64,000 nt of DNA from positions 1-64,000 of the forward strand of contig NC_018328.1 of assembly GCF_000234665.1 (NCBI RefSeq), read 5' to 3'. Under the pieces are notes generated by a model. It ran no database searches and was not told the origin of the DNA. It saw only the letters and a list, made by a program, of their open reading frames with translations. A program made the position numbers and the translations under genes. This DNA is from Leishmania mexicana MHOM/GT/2001/U1103. Taxonomy: Eukaryota > Euglenozoa > Kinetoplastea > Trypanosomatida > Trypanosomatidae. Shown here piece by piece: positions 8,886-18,668 of this stretch; position 1 is the first letter of the stretch; each line of letters starts with the position of its first letter.

Positions 8886-10286
8886 ATGATTCGATGGGCC
8901 GCAGTTTTGCGTTGTGGTTCTCATGGCGTGCGTGAGGATCGCCAGGCCCTGGCGCGCCATCACTTGAATCTCCTCGACAAGCGCCATTGGGAGCTGACAA
9001 CGCCGTCGCGGGCGCTGCCGGTGGTGGAGGTCTTGATCCGTTCCGGTGTTTTGATGGACAGACTTGAAAAAAGTAGCACCAAGCCCCTGGCGAGCTTGAC
9101 TCCATCCATGACGAAAAAGGAGCGCAGCTTGGTGGAGAAATTCTCTCACATGCTTCACCAAACCTCGCCACCTACGGCATGTCACATTTCCAGGAATGTA
9201 GTGGTGGAGGACGAGGCGGTTAGTGCCGCATATTCGGCAGCATGCGCTACCGGAACGTGCACGATCGATGTGGTAGTCGACGTGGTTTTCGTGCGACACC
9301 TTCGATTTCCTTCGTCTGCGCTGATGCTGCTGGAGCTGATGGAGTCGAGATGCATGAAAGTGTGCTGGACAAGAGGGAAACCGTGCCTCTCCAAGGAGGT
9401 GCTAGACTCCATTTGCGACCTTTTTGCCGAACACGAGCAGTCACTGGACTTCAGGGCAACGTGCTGGTTGCTCTCGCTGCTGGGCGGTGATACCCAGGTC
9501 AGCGGCCCCCCAATTACACTGTCTGCCGGAAAGCGGCTCTTTCGGCTCTGTGTGCGCCGCATTCATTACCTGCTTCCCGACCTGCCACTCGAAGATCTCC
9601 TCCTCGTGTATGTGCAGCTTGCGCACATCGAGGGCTACGAGAAGCCGTTCATTGTTCTTGGCGAAATTGAGAGGCTGGTCCTCTCTACCCCGTCAGATCA
9701 ATTCACCGGTGTAAGCACCAACGTGCTCTTGTGGTTTATGACGATGCCGTTCGCGGTGCGGCACGCCGATTTGAATCTGCGCCTGTGTACCGGCTGGACC
9801 GCGGCTTCGAGGATAACAGATTTTACGAAGGAGGAGTGCCTCGCTGCGTTCACAATCGTTGCCGCGCTGCATGAGGGCTGCTCTGCTGAAAGTGCAGCCG
9901 TGGCTGCGGCACTTCGGGACTGGGAAACGCTGCACGACGCCCTTTTTGCACAGGTTTTCTTTGTTGCGCATGAGATGACGGCGACCGACTGCTTTCGCAT
10001 CATGGACCAGTCGGAGCTGATCAATATATCGGGATGGGGCATCACCGTGCCGCAAATGCTGCTCGAGAAGCTCAAGAAAAGAATCCTGTCGGAGTGCACG
10101 CACTATGCCATGGATGAATGTCGTGTTCCTGAGGCAGCGGAGCGGCTGCTGCGGGCTGCGCTTGGGTTGCAGGCGTTGATGCAGCGCTACACAGTGCTGC
10201 CAAGCAACGCGGCCGACGAGCACGCTGTTGCTGAGTGCATTCTTCTTCTTGAGCGCTGTATTCCGGCGCTCCCACCTCACGGTTGA
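8886..10286 (+). CDS. Conserved-looking hypothetical protein, probably mitochondrial
   Basis: The 466-residue product is not recognised. It is leucine- and alanine-rich and predicted largely alpha-helical, with a run of helix-length hydrophobic segments (for example LLLVYVQLAHIEGYEKPF and LLWFMTMPFAVRHADL) that suggests a solenoid of helical repeats, as in mitochondrial RNA-binding proteins. I see no RAP, PPR or catalytic motif clear enough to name. The N-terminus MIRWAAVLRCGSHGVRED is basic and amphipathic, consistent with mitochondrial import. The frame is open upstream to a GTG, rejected because the likely splice acceptor is inside it. Confidence 0.8.
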   Translation: MIRWAAVLRCGSHGVREDRQALARHHLNLLDKRHWELTTPSRALPVVEVLIRSGVLMDRLEKSSTKPLASLTPSMTKKERSLVEKFSHMLHQTSPPTACHISRNVVVEDEAVSAAYSAACATGTCTIDVVVDVVFVRHLRFPSSALMLLELMESRCMKVCWTRGKPCLSKEVLDSICDLFAEHEQSLDFRATCWLLSLLGGDTQVSGPPITLSAGKRLFRLCVRRIHYLLPDLPLEDLLLVYVQLAHIEGYEKPFIVLGEIERLVLSTPSDQFTGVSTNVLLWFMTMPFAVRHADLNLRLCTGWTAASRITDFTKEECLAAFTIVAALHEGCSAESAAVAAALRDWETLHDALFAQVFFVAHEMTATDCFRIMDQSELINISGWGITVPQMLLEKLKKRILSECTHYAMDECRVPEAAERLLRAALGLQALMQRYTVLPSNAADEHAVAECILLLERCIPALPPHG

Positions 10287-10898
10287 GGGATGGGACTTGG
10301 GGAGGCATACAGGCGCGACATGTGCGGCACAGTGCGCCGGCTGTTTCATGCTTTGTACCATGTCGCGTCAAATGAGCAGCTGCTGTCGTGCTTGTTTTCA
10401 CCTTGTGCTCCAGTTTTGTGCTACGGCAATAGAGTTCTTCAGGTGAAGTGGCCCGCTCCTTCACACCTCTTTTTCTGAGAAAATCATGAAGAGAAAGGCG
10501 TTGAGAGAAGTGTGCTGTGCGAGCAGGACGCACACGTGCACGTACACGAGTGTGCGCGTAGGCTGACGCCGGCGCCGGAGCGTGGTGCACAAAACCATAA
10601 GCCAGAAGTCTTGTGTGCGCAAAGCGACTTCTTTCGGAGATGCCGACCCTTGCTTGTTTGTAGCCATACTGTGTTGCAGCCCGTATGTTTCTCTCTCCCT
10701 CTCTCCGACAATGACAGATACTTTTGTGGCTTCTCCTCCACTGCCTTTGCCTCACTGTGCTCTCACTTTCTTGCTCTTTTCGTAGTGCGTTTCCACGCCG
10801 TCCACTTGTGTATCGCATCACCACAGATGCAATCCGCGGCTGTCTTTTCTGTGTCGTTCATTTTTTTATTTTCGTTTCACGAGCGGCGAAAAGTGGTC
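10287..10898. other. Intergenic region
   Basis: No gene is seen. Pyrimidine tracts lie at 10687-10707 and 10755-10783 (AG 10784-10785), with a third just before the AG at 10882-10883. Confidence 0.4.
10882..10883 (+). promoter_or_regulatory. Predicted spliced-leader acceptor favouring start 10899
   Basis: A T-rich tract at about 10855-10880 ends at this AG, leaving a 15-base leader. If the upstream AG at 10784-10785 is used instead, an in-frame ATG at 10827 would add 24 residues. Confidence 0.4.
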
Positions 10899-12128
10899 AT
10901 GTCGTATTCTTCCCTGTTAGCTGTGTTCATTCTATTTTTCGCGTCGTTGGGTGTCGCCAATGGCGACACCTCGTTCAACTTCGAAGCTCAGGTTATCTTG
11001 GAAAATGCTACAGTAAACTCTGACTTTATGGTGACGACCGGCTTCACTGAACACATCACAGCCGCACTCCAGAATGCGGCAAGTCCGCCATCGCCCCTGA
11101 GAACGGTGGTGCACGCTGTACCGCCTCATTTGGTGATCATGCTCAGCATGTGGTACACCGGAGAGCCGGAGGCTGTACAGACGGCAATCAGCAATATCAA
11201 CGGGACCTACACCAAATGGACAAGCGGTGACACTCTCGCTGTCAACGGGGCGTTGAGCCACACCTGCCTGACAAACATCGGCCAACAGCCAACGTTCATA
11301 AATTACACAAACAGCTGCAGCTACTGGGACGCGCTCCTCCCACCACGCAGCAATGAAACGTGCTGGCGGAACTTGTCCCTCACGTTCTACACTGCAGTCA
11401 CCAACCAGTCCGACCCCCGCGCCAGCCTCCGGTCTGCTCTCTGCAGCTTTCTTCCCACGGACTGTGAGCTTATTACCTACGGGGATTTGACGAGCACACA
11501 AATCACTATCAACGGCTCCGCGATTATCGTCAACGTCATGCCGTTCACCGTCATGTCCAGCAACCGGGAGGCGACGCTGGTGACGCTTGTGACGTACGCC
11601 CAATACGCCTCAGTGCTGGTTGAGCACAGCATCGTATACATTTTAGCCGGCGGAGTGCAGGTGTTTTTTCGTGGTGACCCGCAGTCGTTCTCGATTAACG
11701 GCACCTTTGAGCAATGCGTGGAGAAGATGTGGTACCTCATCTTCTTTATTATCCTTGGCCCAGCATTTCTCATCGTTTCATATTGTCTGTTTCAGCGCGG
11801 ACGGGCATCTGGAAAGCGGAGTATCAATAAGTCGGAGAGAGATATCCGCGCTGGTGTTCACTTGAGCGCAGCGCCGTGGGCTAACATCGGCGCCGGCTAT
11901 CAGTACGGCCCTCCGCAAGGGTACGGAAGCGGCTACAATAGTGTCGGTGATTGGCAACATGGCGGCGGTCTCTACGCGTCGCCGCAAAATGTCCCACAGC
12001 GGTTTCTGGAACAGGGGTCCCAGGGTGGGCTCCAGGGTTGGGGAGACCAACAGTACGATGACAAGTACTTTGGAGGCCAAGAGTATGATGCGCAGCAATA
12101 CGTTTCCCAGGAAAGCGACGAGAACTGA
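10899..12128 (+). CDS. Type I membrane glycoprotein with Gly/Tyr/Gln-rich tail, unknown
   Basis: The 409-residue product starts MSYSSLLAVFILFFASLGVANG, a clear signal peptide. The lumenal or surface part (about 23-275) has at least seven N-glycosylation sequons and several paired cysteines. One membrane segment follows at about 277-298 (WYLIFFIILGPAFLIVSYCLF). The cytoplasmic tail of about 110 residues is low-complexity, rich in Gly, Tyr, Gln and Ser (GYQYGPPQGYGSGYNS). I do not recognise a family. The topology suggests a surface or endomembrane protein. An alternative start at 10827 would add a second hydrophobic stretch before the signal peptide, which I think less likely. Confidence 0.8.
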   Translation: MSYSSLLAVFILFFASLGVANGDTSFNFEAQVILENATVNSDFMVTTGFTEHITAALQNAASPPSPLRTVVHAVPPHLVIMLSMWYTGEPEAVQTAISNINGTYTKWTSGDTLAVNGALSHTCLTNIGQQPTFINYTNSCSYWDALLPPRSNETCWRNLSLTFYTAVTNQSDPRASLRSALCSFLPTDCELITYGDLTSTQITINGSAIIVNVMPFTVMSSNREATLVTLVTYAQYASVLVEHSIVYILAGGVQVFFRGDPQSFSINGTFEQCVEKMWYLIFFIILGPAFLIVSYCLFQRGRASGKRSINKSERDIRAGVHLSAAPWANIGAGYQYGPPQGYGSGYNSVGDWQHGGGLYASPQNVPQRFLEQGSQGGLQGWGDQQYDDKYFGGQEYDAQQYVSQESDEN

Positions 12129-13020
12129 AAGAGCCAGTTGTATTACGGTGGAGAATAGTACGGTGGCGCAAACCGGTGTGGGCCGTGTGTACCAGTGCTG
12201 GTTCCAAGAAAACGGTATTCTGATGTTTCTGCCCTCTCCTACGCTTCCCCCAGATTGCTCATCTTATCTGCTAACTGTGTCTCCTTGTGAGCGGCAAAGA
12301 CGTGTGCGCGGGCGGGTTTTCGGTTTTCTACTACGTCGACTTTGAAATCGCTATGCTGCTGGTGTCGATGTACTCGGCTGCTACAGGTCTTAGATGGCTT
12401 GCTTGCCTGCGCAGAGGCCTGACTCTCTTTCATTGCTTTGCTTTCGTGTTTTCCTGGTGTTGCTTTCTAGACGCATAAAAGTGGGACAGGATGGCAGGCA
12501 CGTGGATCTGTGCTCCTGCGAGTCCCTTCGTCTTTCAACTACTACTCTACGGTTGCCTCTCTTTATTGTGCTTTACAAGTGCCAGTGGTTGATCTATTGT
12601 ACTGGTCATTCACGGAGTGCGTTTTGCTCAGATTATGAACGAAAAAAAAACAAGGATAGAGCAGCCGGAATCGTATCCACGTGCGTGCGCGTTCACTGTG
12701 CACTACCACCTTTTTCACGGCCGCCGGCTTCTTGGAAAAGAAAATTTGATCGCTCGTATGGTGCAGAGGCGACGATACACCTCATGGATGGACGCTTCTT
12801 CCAGCTTCTCAGTACTTGCTTCAGAGTAGTTTGACTTCACTTCCATTCCCTTGCTCAATCTCCACTCCTTCTCGGGTGACGTGCCACTGTGGGTTGCGGG
12901 CGCTTTTTTGTCTTGCAGCTCCTCGGCAGTTATCCGTCGTGCGGAAAGAGGAAACGCGCGAGACTGTTCTCACACATCGTTCTGAACAAGAGCTTTGCGT
13001 TGGGTGTACCCTTGGACCGC
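12129..13020. other. Intergenic region
   Basis: No convincing gene is seen in 0.9 kb; several 60-150 codon frames are low-complexity. The splice AG at 12917-12918 is listed separately. Confidence 0.4.
12917..12918 (+). promoter_or_regulatory. Predicted spliced-leader acceptor deciding start 13021
   Basis: The sequence cgcttttttgtcttgcag ends here. It lies after the GTG at 12889 that opens the longer frame, so ATG 13021 becomes the first in-frame start. Confidence 0.5.
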
Positions 13021-14340
13021 ATGAGGTGCACTCGTTTTTGGCTGTGTGGCGCACTGAGCCATATGCCTGAGGCAATAGGTGTGGTAAAGGACTACCAAAA
13101 GATTGAGGCGCAGAGGAAGGAACTGGCGGAGCGCGAGGCGAAGAAGGAGTACGAGAGCTACCCGCTGCGCTACCAGCTCCTGGAGTGCCGGCCAGGAATG
13201 CCTCTCGCTCTGACGAAGCTGAAGTATTTACTGGCGTGCCGCCGCACACACCCCGACGCAGGTGGGGATGCCGAGTCTTTCCTGAGGGTGAGCCTGGCAT
13301 ACCAGGACGTGATGAAGGACTACGGCGTGGAGACGGTCGACAATAAGATCGTCAACTTGGGGAACTTCCAGTCCGATGATCATGAGGCGCAGAACTACCT
13401 GGAGGCACGGGCCAGCATTCGCTCGTACATCCCCATCTCGACGCTCGAGGATCACATCAGACAAATCGAGGAGATCCAGAGTCGCCTGGGACACGAACTT
13501 TCGGAGAAGCTGACGTCAAATAGCGATGAGGCGATGTGGCTGCTGGAGGACATTGAGGACGTCATGGAGCAAACAGGCCTCAAAACGGTCAAGCTTCGTG
13601 TGCTTGAGGACGGCAAGGTACGAGTGAGCGATGTGCAGATGCTCACGGATGGCACTGAGAGACCACTGTTCCTTGCAGACGGAGAAGGGCCGCCGGAGGT
13701 GCGCATTCCTGCTAGCACCACCGGCGCGGAGCCAGCAGGCGTAAATAGGGCCCCAGAGTCCGCTTTTTCTGCGGACACAGCGTCAAACTCGGCAGAGGAG
13801 GGCCCTCAGTCAAGCGAGAAGACGCTGCACGAAGCAGAGGTCTCCAGATCGGAGATCGATATTTTGAATGAGAAGAACACCCTGCAGGACAGACAAGATG
13901 TGGCAGGCCTGGCCGCACGGACAGCGACAGAGGTCATGCACAACACGGAGGAAGTGAAGCAAATGAAGCTGGAGTCCTCTGTGCTATATGTGTTTCTCAT
14001 TTCGCTGATGACGCTCGTTTACATCTACATTGAGGGGGCGATGCGGGCAAAACGTCAGGCGAGCTCACGCCCGGAGACTATGGAACACGTCACGAGCGAC
14101 ACGATGCTTCCGTGGTGGGGCAACGACGCCGAGTATGAGAGCCAGGTCAAGCGCATTTTCGTGGACGAGTGGAGAAAAGCGCGTGCGTCGTCGCGCAGGG
14201 CGCAGACGTTTCAGGATGGCGTTGCTCGCGAGTCCCTGGACGAGGCGACTAAGCGCGAGATGGATTTGAAGATCTTCACCGTCACTGCAGAAAAACTGCG
14301 CGCCATGCGTGACAATGCAGAAAAGCACCACGGCCGCTAG
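13021..14340 (+). CDS. J-domain protein with a transmembrane segment
   Basis: The 439-residue protein has a J-like domain at about residues 47-101 with the HPD signature at 77-79 (ACRRTHPDAGGD) and the following helix FLRVSLAYQDVM. J-proteins bring Hsp70 to its clients and stimulate its ATPase. The start MRCTRFWLCGALS could be a mitochondrial presequence. A long acidic linker (about 115-310) contains likely coiled-coil stretches, and a single membrane helix is at about 320-340 (VLYVFLISLMTLVYIYI), followed by a charged C-terminal domain. The arrangement suggests a membrane-tethered co-chaperone, perhaps of a mitochondrial membrane. The J domain is slightly short in helix I. Location is inference. 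Confidence 0.85.
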   Translation: MRCTRFWLCGALSHMPEAIGVVKDYQKIEAQRKELAEREAKKEYESYPLRYQLLECRPGMPLALTKLKYLLACRRTHPDAGGDAESFLRVSLAYQDVMKDYGVETVDNKIVNLGNFQSDDHEAQNYLEARASIRSYIPISTLEDHIRQIEEIQSRLGHELSEKLTSNSDEAMWLLEDIEDVMEQTGLKTVKLRVLEDGKVRVSDVQMLTDGTERPLFLADGEGPPEVRIPASTTGAEPAGVNRAPESAFSADTASNSAEEGPQSSEKTLHEAEVSRSEIDILNEKNTLQDRQDVAGLAARTATEVMHNTEEVKQMKLESSVLYVFLISLMTLVYIYIEGAMRAKRQASSRPETMEHVTSDTMLPWWGNDAEYESQVKRIFVDEWRKARASSRRAQTFQDGVARESLDEATKREMDLKIFTVTAEKLRAMRDNAEKHHGR

Positions 14341-15141
14341 CACGCACGCCGCATTCTCGATTTCCTTTGCCATTTGCGGATTCTCTACCTACGCCGTGCG
14401 TGCTTCTCCCTATGAGGAGTTCTCGCAGTGGGCTACCCTCGCTGGCTCGGGGGATGTGTGTGTGTGTGCTGCGCGCTGCCCTGGTTGTGATGCGAATCGT
14501 GTCCTTGCGTGAACACGGGGCGGCGCCGAAATCTCATTACTGTAGTTTGTGTTTTCGTACTAGTCACACAACGCCTTTCGGCCATTTTTCCAGCACGGTG
14601 ATGCTGCTACGTTCAGCTGTCTCTCCTTTTCTCCGTCTGTATGGAACCCCTGTCGAACCCGCAGACATCTTCTGAGGACATGTAGTGAGCGAGCGAGAAT
14701 CGCTAAACAAAGAGTACGGAGACGAACACAGCAAGAAGCGCTTTTTTCCCTTTACCCTCAGTTGTATGCTCACCGCCGCACCTGCGTTCTAGCGGCGTGC
14801 GCCAATGGCTCTCGCAAGCAGTGATGCTGCGGCCTGCTGGTTGTTAACAAGTAGCCTATCAGATGCTTGTGAGTTCGTGCAAGTCGAGTTCCATCTACCG
14901 CTCCTCCTCTGTACGCGGCACCGCGCTGTGAGGCATCCTCACTCATGTTCCTGCCGCGATAGGCGTCGAAGTCTCAGTCAAAGAGGCTCAGTTTCGTCCT
15001 CAATTTCCACGCCCTCCTTTTGTTTTTGCGGACGTGTGGATGTGCACGCTAAGAAAGCCTTTTACCTGGTGTCACTCAAGCCTTCTCTTCCCCCCAACAC
15101 TTTCGGCAGCTGTCATCCAACACGAAAAGTGTCCCACGGCA
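14341..15141. other. Intergenic region
   Basis: No gene is seen. The open frame of the next gene extends back to 15034, but the likely acceptor lies inside it. Confidence 0.4.
15108..15109 (+). promoter_or_regulatory. Predicted spliced-leader acceptor deciding start 15142
   Basis: The tract ccttctcttccccccaacac (15081-15100) is followed by this AG, leaving a 32-base leader before ATG 15142. The upstream ATG at 15040 would be removed. Confidence 0.5.
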
Positions 15142-16578
15142 ATGCCTGTCATCGGCTACAACTGCGATAGCGGCGCTGTGGTGGAAGTTGTAAACCCTGG
15201 AACTGAGGCGCTTGGTTTTGCAGGGAAAACTGTCATCCCTGGCGGCGTCGTCTCGGCAGCTTCCGCAGGCGATGGGGTTCTTTACTACCTCCCAATGCCG
15301 TCACCCTCGATGCTGCATCGGCGCAACTTGGAGAGCGGGGCGGATGAGACCGTCGAGACTTTAGCTCGCGCGCACACGCAGGTTTTCTTCCACCGCAACA
15401 AGGTCATGTGCGTTTCCGCCGGGAGCAACGAGGTATCCGTGTATGACCCGCTCTGCAGTGTGACTGAGATTATCTCTCTTCCGTACCGTCTCCTTCGCGC
15501 CGAGCCGGCCGACCACGGCTTCGTCTTTCTCAGCGATTGCAACAAGGTGTTCGGCTACGATTTCAACAAGGGCCTGACAGAGGTGATGAACGGGGGTAGC
15601 ATAACGAGTTTTCTGGGCCACTACAAGCAGTTCGCTGTTGCGCTGCTTCACGACGGCGACGAGCGCGTGGTGGGCGTCACTGAGGCTGGCAGCATGGTGG
15701 AGCTGGACGCGGTGTTGCCAGTTGTGCCGTTCACGTCGTTGGATGATGTGGTTCTCCACACAAACGACAAAGAAGTGGTGTCGTCGAAGGGTGGAAGCGC
15801 GGCTTCTCCTGTCGGGGAAGTCCACCTTTCGAGCTCGCAGCCAACTGATAGCGAAGTCCTGTGCACCATTTGCTTGTGCGAGCTCGATGGTGACGACGGT
15901 ATGACCTTGGACTGCGGGCATTACTTTCACAAAGAGTGCATTGAGCAGTGGGTGGGCAACTGGATGGACTTCGCGGCGAAGGGTGAACACGTGAAATTCA
16001 CCCGCGCTGTTTGCCCTGGCGGGTGCAAGCACTTGGTTCGCCACCCTCTGCTGACACAATCGAAGCAGATCAGCGAGTTGTACACGGAGGTGACTGCGAA
16101 AAAGGCGGAGCAGCTAAGGCACTTTGATGCGACAAAGGCCGAGCACAAATTCCTTTTCTATCTCTGTGGCAGGTGCGGGGGCGTATTCTACGGCGGCGAT
16201 GAGGTGTGCTCACGGATGCAGGGGCGCGAACCGTCGTCTTCCCCGCAAGAACTGGTCTGTGATACTTGTCTAGCAAAGGGCCACAGAACCTGTGACACTC
16301 TGACGGCCGTCTTCAAGTGCCGCTACTGCTGCAATCCCGCCACACAGCGATCGTTCGGTACTCGTTTCGCGTGCGATCGGTGCATCGCGCGGTGGGACAA
16401 CGCGGAGCCCGCGTTCATTCCGTGCCCGGGAGCCGACAGCTGCCCGTTTGACGGAAATCACCCGGAGCCCGCCTGCGACATTGCGGCCTGTCTTACGTGC
16501 CTCGATCCAGAAATGGTGAGCCATATTTTTGATCGAGTGGTGGGAACGGCTGACGGTGCAGGTGGTAGCGCCGATTAG
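15142..16578 (+). CDS. MYCBP2/PHR1-type RING-Cys-relay (RCR) E3 ubiquitin ligase, compact form
   Basis: This 478-residue protein combines an N-terminal beta-rich region (about 1-230, probably a small beta-propeller) with a RING domain starting at C241 (CTICLCELDGDDG, then DCGHYFHKECIEQW) and a cysteine-rich C-terminal domain (about 335-465). The latter matches the tandem-cysteine domain of the PAM/Highwire/RPM-1/MYCBP2 ligases: a YLCGRCGGVFYGG block at about 341-353, then VFKCRYCCN with CRYCC at 393-397, and a tail of paired cysteines. In human MYCBP2 this domain passes ubiquitin between two cysteines and esterifies threonine. Candidate relay cysteines here are C384 (HRTC) and C428 (IPCPG). 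The human protein is about ten times longer; here the ligase core stands nearly alone. Family match strong; chemistry inferred. Confidence 0.85.
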   Translation: MPVIGYNCDSGAVVEVVNPGTEALGFAGKTVIPGGVVSAASAGDGVLYYLPMPSPSMLHRRNLESGADETVETLARAHTQVFFHRNKVMCVSAGSNEVSVYDPLCSVTEIISLPYRLLRAEPADHGFVFLSDCNKVFGYDFNKGLTEVMNGGSITSFLGHYKQFAVALLHDGDERVVGVTEAGSMVELDAVLPVVPFTSLDDVVLHTNDKEVVSSKGGSAASPVGEVHLSSSQPTDSEVLCTICLCELDGDDGMTLDCGHYFHKECIEQWVGNWMDFAAKGEHVKFTRAVCPGGCKHLVRHPLLTQSKQISELYTEVTAKKAEQLRHFDATKAEHKFLFYLCGRCGGVFYGGDEVCSRMQGREPSSSPQELVCDTCLAKGHRTCDTLTAVFKCRYCCNPATQRSFGTRFACDRCIARWDNAEPAFIPCPGADSCPFDGNHPEPACDIAACLTCLDPEMVSHIFDRVVGTADGAGGSAD

Positions 16579-17160
16579 TCTGCCATGCAGAGGACGTTGT
16601 GCTCCTCCTGTGCGAGGCGGTGCACTGTATACTTGCGACGCTGGTGGCATTCTGCAGGCTGCTCCTGCCTTCTCTTATTGCTGTATGAATTTTCTTACGC
16701 GGATGAGCGGCTTGCATGCGCAATAACATGCATCACGGGCGCAGCAACATCTCTTGAATACACGGTCATGTCACTCCTTCCCAGTGTGAGAGTGCGTGTG
16801 ATGTACTGGCAGTGCTGGGACGAGTCGCGAGTGCCCTGAGTGGCTGGTGAGGTGAACCGGACAGCGCGTAAAAGGACGTGTTGTTTGCGCAGTCGTTTCT
16901 TTTTGGTTCTTTTGCAGCGATTGACGGTCCTGGTCTCCACGCCTCTCGCGCGCGCGACCTAGTGAAACGGGATCGTCTCTCTCTCCAAGTGGGCACGATG
17001 GCTTCACTTCACCCCTCTCCAAGCAGCATTGGGTGGGATCCGTGTTTCTGAGTTTTCAACCTCTTTCTTTTCCCTCGACTCGTCTATGTATCTTCTCGGG
17101 TCTCTGTCTCATCGTGGTGGCGCGAGCGCAACATGCGATTCGATAGCGCTTGCAAAGAAA
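16579..17160. other. Intergenic region
   Basis: No gene is seen. One pyrimidine tract ends at AG 16916-16917 and a second, longer one (about 17060-17115) precedes AG 17125-17126. Confidence 0.4.
17125..17126 (+). promoter_or_regulatory. Predicted spliced-leader acceptor favouring start 17161
   Basis: First AG after the tract at about 17058-17115. It lies after the in-frame ATG at 17086, so 17161 would be the first ATG of the message; use of AG 16916-16917 would instead allow 17086. Confidence 0.4.
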
Positions 17161-17829
17161 ATGTCGTCTGGCAGAATATACAAATTTTTATTTCGCAAGG
17201 AGCAGCCCCAGTGGCTGTGGGACATGGCGCTTGAGGTGCGCCTCCCTGCCTTGTTTCTGCTGGGCGTGGTGTACGTGAACACAAAGTGCTACTACGACTC
17301 ACTGAGCGCGTACCAGGCGGGCTCACGATGGGGCATTACACAAGGAAAGCTGCTAGAGCTACGGAAGCTCAACTATAGGTACATTATCGTCCCGCGGTAT
17401 GCGGTCAAGTACGAGTTTGACGTGGATGGCAAGCGATACGTCTCGACTCGTGGCACCACCGGTTCTCCGTATCGAAACTGGATGGAGGGGTGGTATTACG
17501 ACACGATCACGGAGGCGGAGTATCTTCAGGCGATTCCTGTGCTTCGCGTAGGTGAGCGATGCAGTGTCTTCTATGACAAGAAGAACCCCAAGGCACATTC
17601 GGCACTCGCGCAGGATGCCAACTCATTCGAGATTTCCTTTCTGGGATTCTTGGCTGTCTTTCCGTTGATCATGGGCTACTACATGAAGGCCCATTTCTGG
17701 ATGCTGCGAAAGGCCTACATGCCGAACAGGAAGATGCGTATCCGCTTTCCAGTTTACGACCATCCAAAGCCACCCCCGCCGCCTCCAAAGGAGCCTCATC
17801 AGATATCGAAGCTGCCGCCAAAGAATTGA
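17161..17829 (+). CDS. Two-TM protein with DUF3592-like domain
   Basis: The 222-residue protein has a hydrophobic segment at about 25-42 (ALFLLGVVYVNT), a beta-rich middle domain (about 45-150) with the sequence YAVKYEFDVDGKRYVSTRG and VGERCSVFYDKKNPKAHS, and a second membrane segment at about 160-180 (FLGFLAVFPLIMGYYMKA). This layout, two helices bracketing a V.Y.Y.V.G..Y...R domain with a V.YDP..P.. motif, resembles DUF3592 proteins, whose role is unknown. The C-terminus is proline-rich (HPKPPPPPPKEP). Start 17161 was preferred over 17086, which would add 25 residues. Confidence 0.75.
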   Translation: MSSGRIYKFLFRKEQPQWLWDMALEVRLPALFLLGVVYVNTKCYYDSLSAYQAGSRWGITQGKLLELRKLNYRYIIVPRYAVKYEFDVDGKRYVSTRGTTGSPYRNWMEGWYYDTITEAEYLQAIPVLRVGERCSVFYDKKNPKAHSALAQDANSFEISFLGFLAVFPLIMGYYMKAHFWMLRKAYMPNRKMRIRFPVYDHPKPPPPPPKEPHQISKLPPKN

Positions 17830-18668
17830 CCACGGGCGTGTCGGGTAGTGTGCTGGGTAGACTGCATGACTTGTCTTGTACGGCGTTTCCACTGGATACG
17901 GCTATGCGCGTGCCTGGTAGAGGTGTGCCTGTGACCACAACGTTGTCTTTGGCGGCACACAGGTGGAGTCGTCCGCGAGGGAAGCCCGATACGCAGCTGC
18001 AGTCTTCCGGGTTTTGTGACGGCTTGTTCTCTGTCTCTCCGTACTTGTGGCGTCGAGTGAAGCGGATGTGGTGTCTTAACATCAACATTTGAGGCTACTC
18101 GCAGCAGCGCACGGACGCTGCTCTCTGTCTGTATGTTCTTGTGTGTTTTTGTATGGAGCAGGACTTTGTGTTGTAGAGGCGACAGAGTTGCTCGACTTGT
18201 TAACCTTCCACATCTCTCACAGCATTGTGCAAAGAAAGGAAAAGAAAACTAACGTCGCGCACATACGCAGCGATACATGCAAGAATAACATGAGGATGCC
18301 GTAGGCCGAACCTGGTCGAATGAGTTTTTCCAGAAGCCGAGCCTAGGTGTGCTGCGTTCCAAGGTCGACTGCGTCTGAAGAAGTGACGTCATTTGTGTGT
18401 GTGTGCGTGGTTTCGTGATGGGCGTCTCGACTATGTGGACGTGCTGGTGAAAGGTTTTATGTGGTACCTATTTCTCTGCGTACTCCCCCCTCCCCCTCCT
18501 TCCCCTTGTCGCTTGATGGTGTCCCCGCGTACCGAAACGGTTCTCTCGCTTTGGAGTCTTCTCTCTTTTTCCATTGCCATCGGGCGAATTGTGCGGTATT
18601 CCGCTGATCAATACGCACGCTCATTTCAGCCGTCGAAAGGTTTGGAACATTGACCCTTGCTCCGAAAC
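17830..18668. other. Intergenic region
   Basis: No gene is seen. A GT-rich patch is at 18391-18415. The pyrimidine tract at 18560-18580 and AG at 18628-18629 would serve the enkurin gene with a 39-base leader. Confidence 0.45.
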
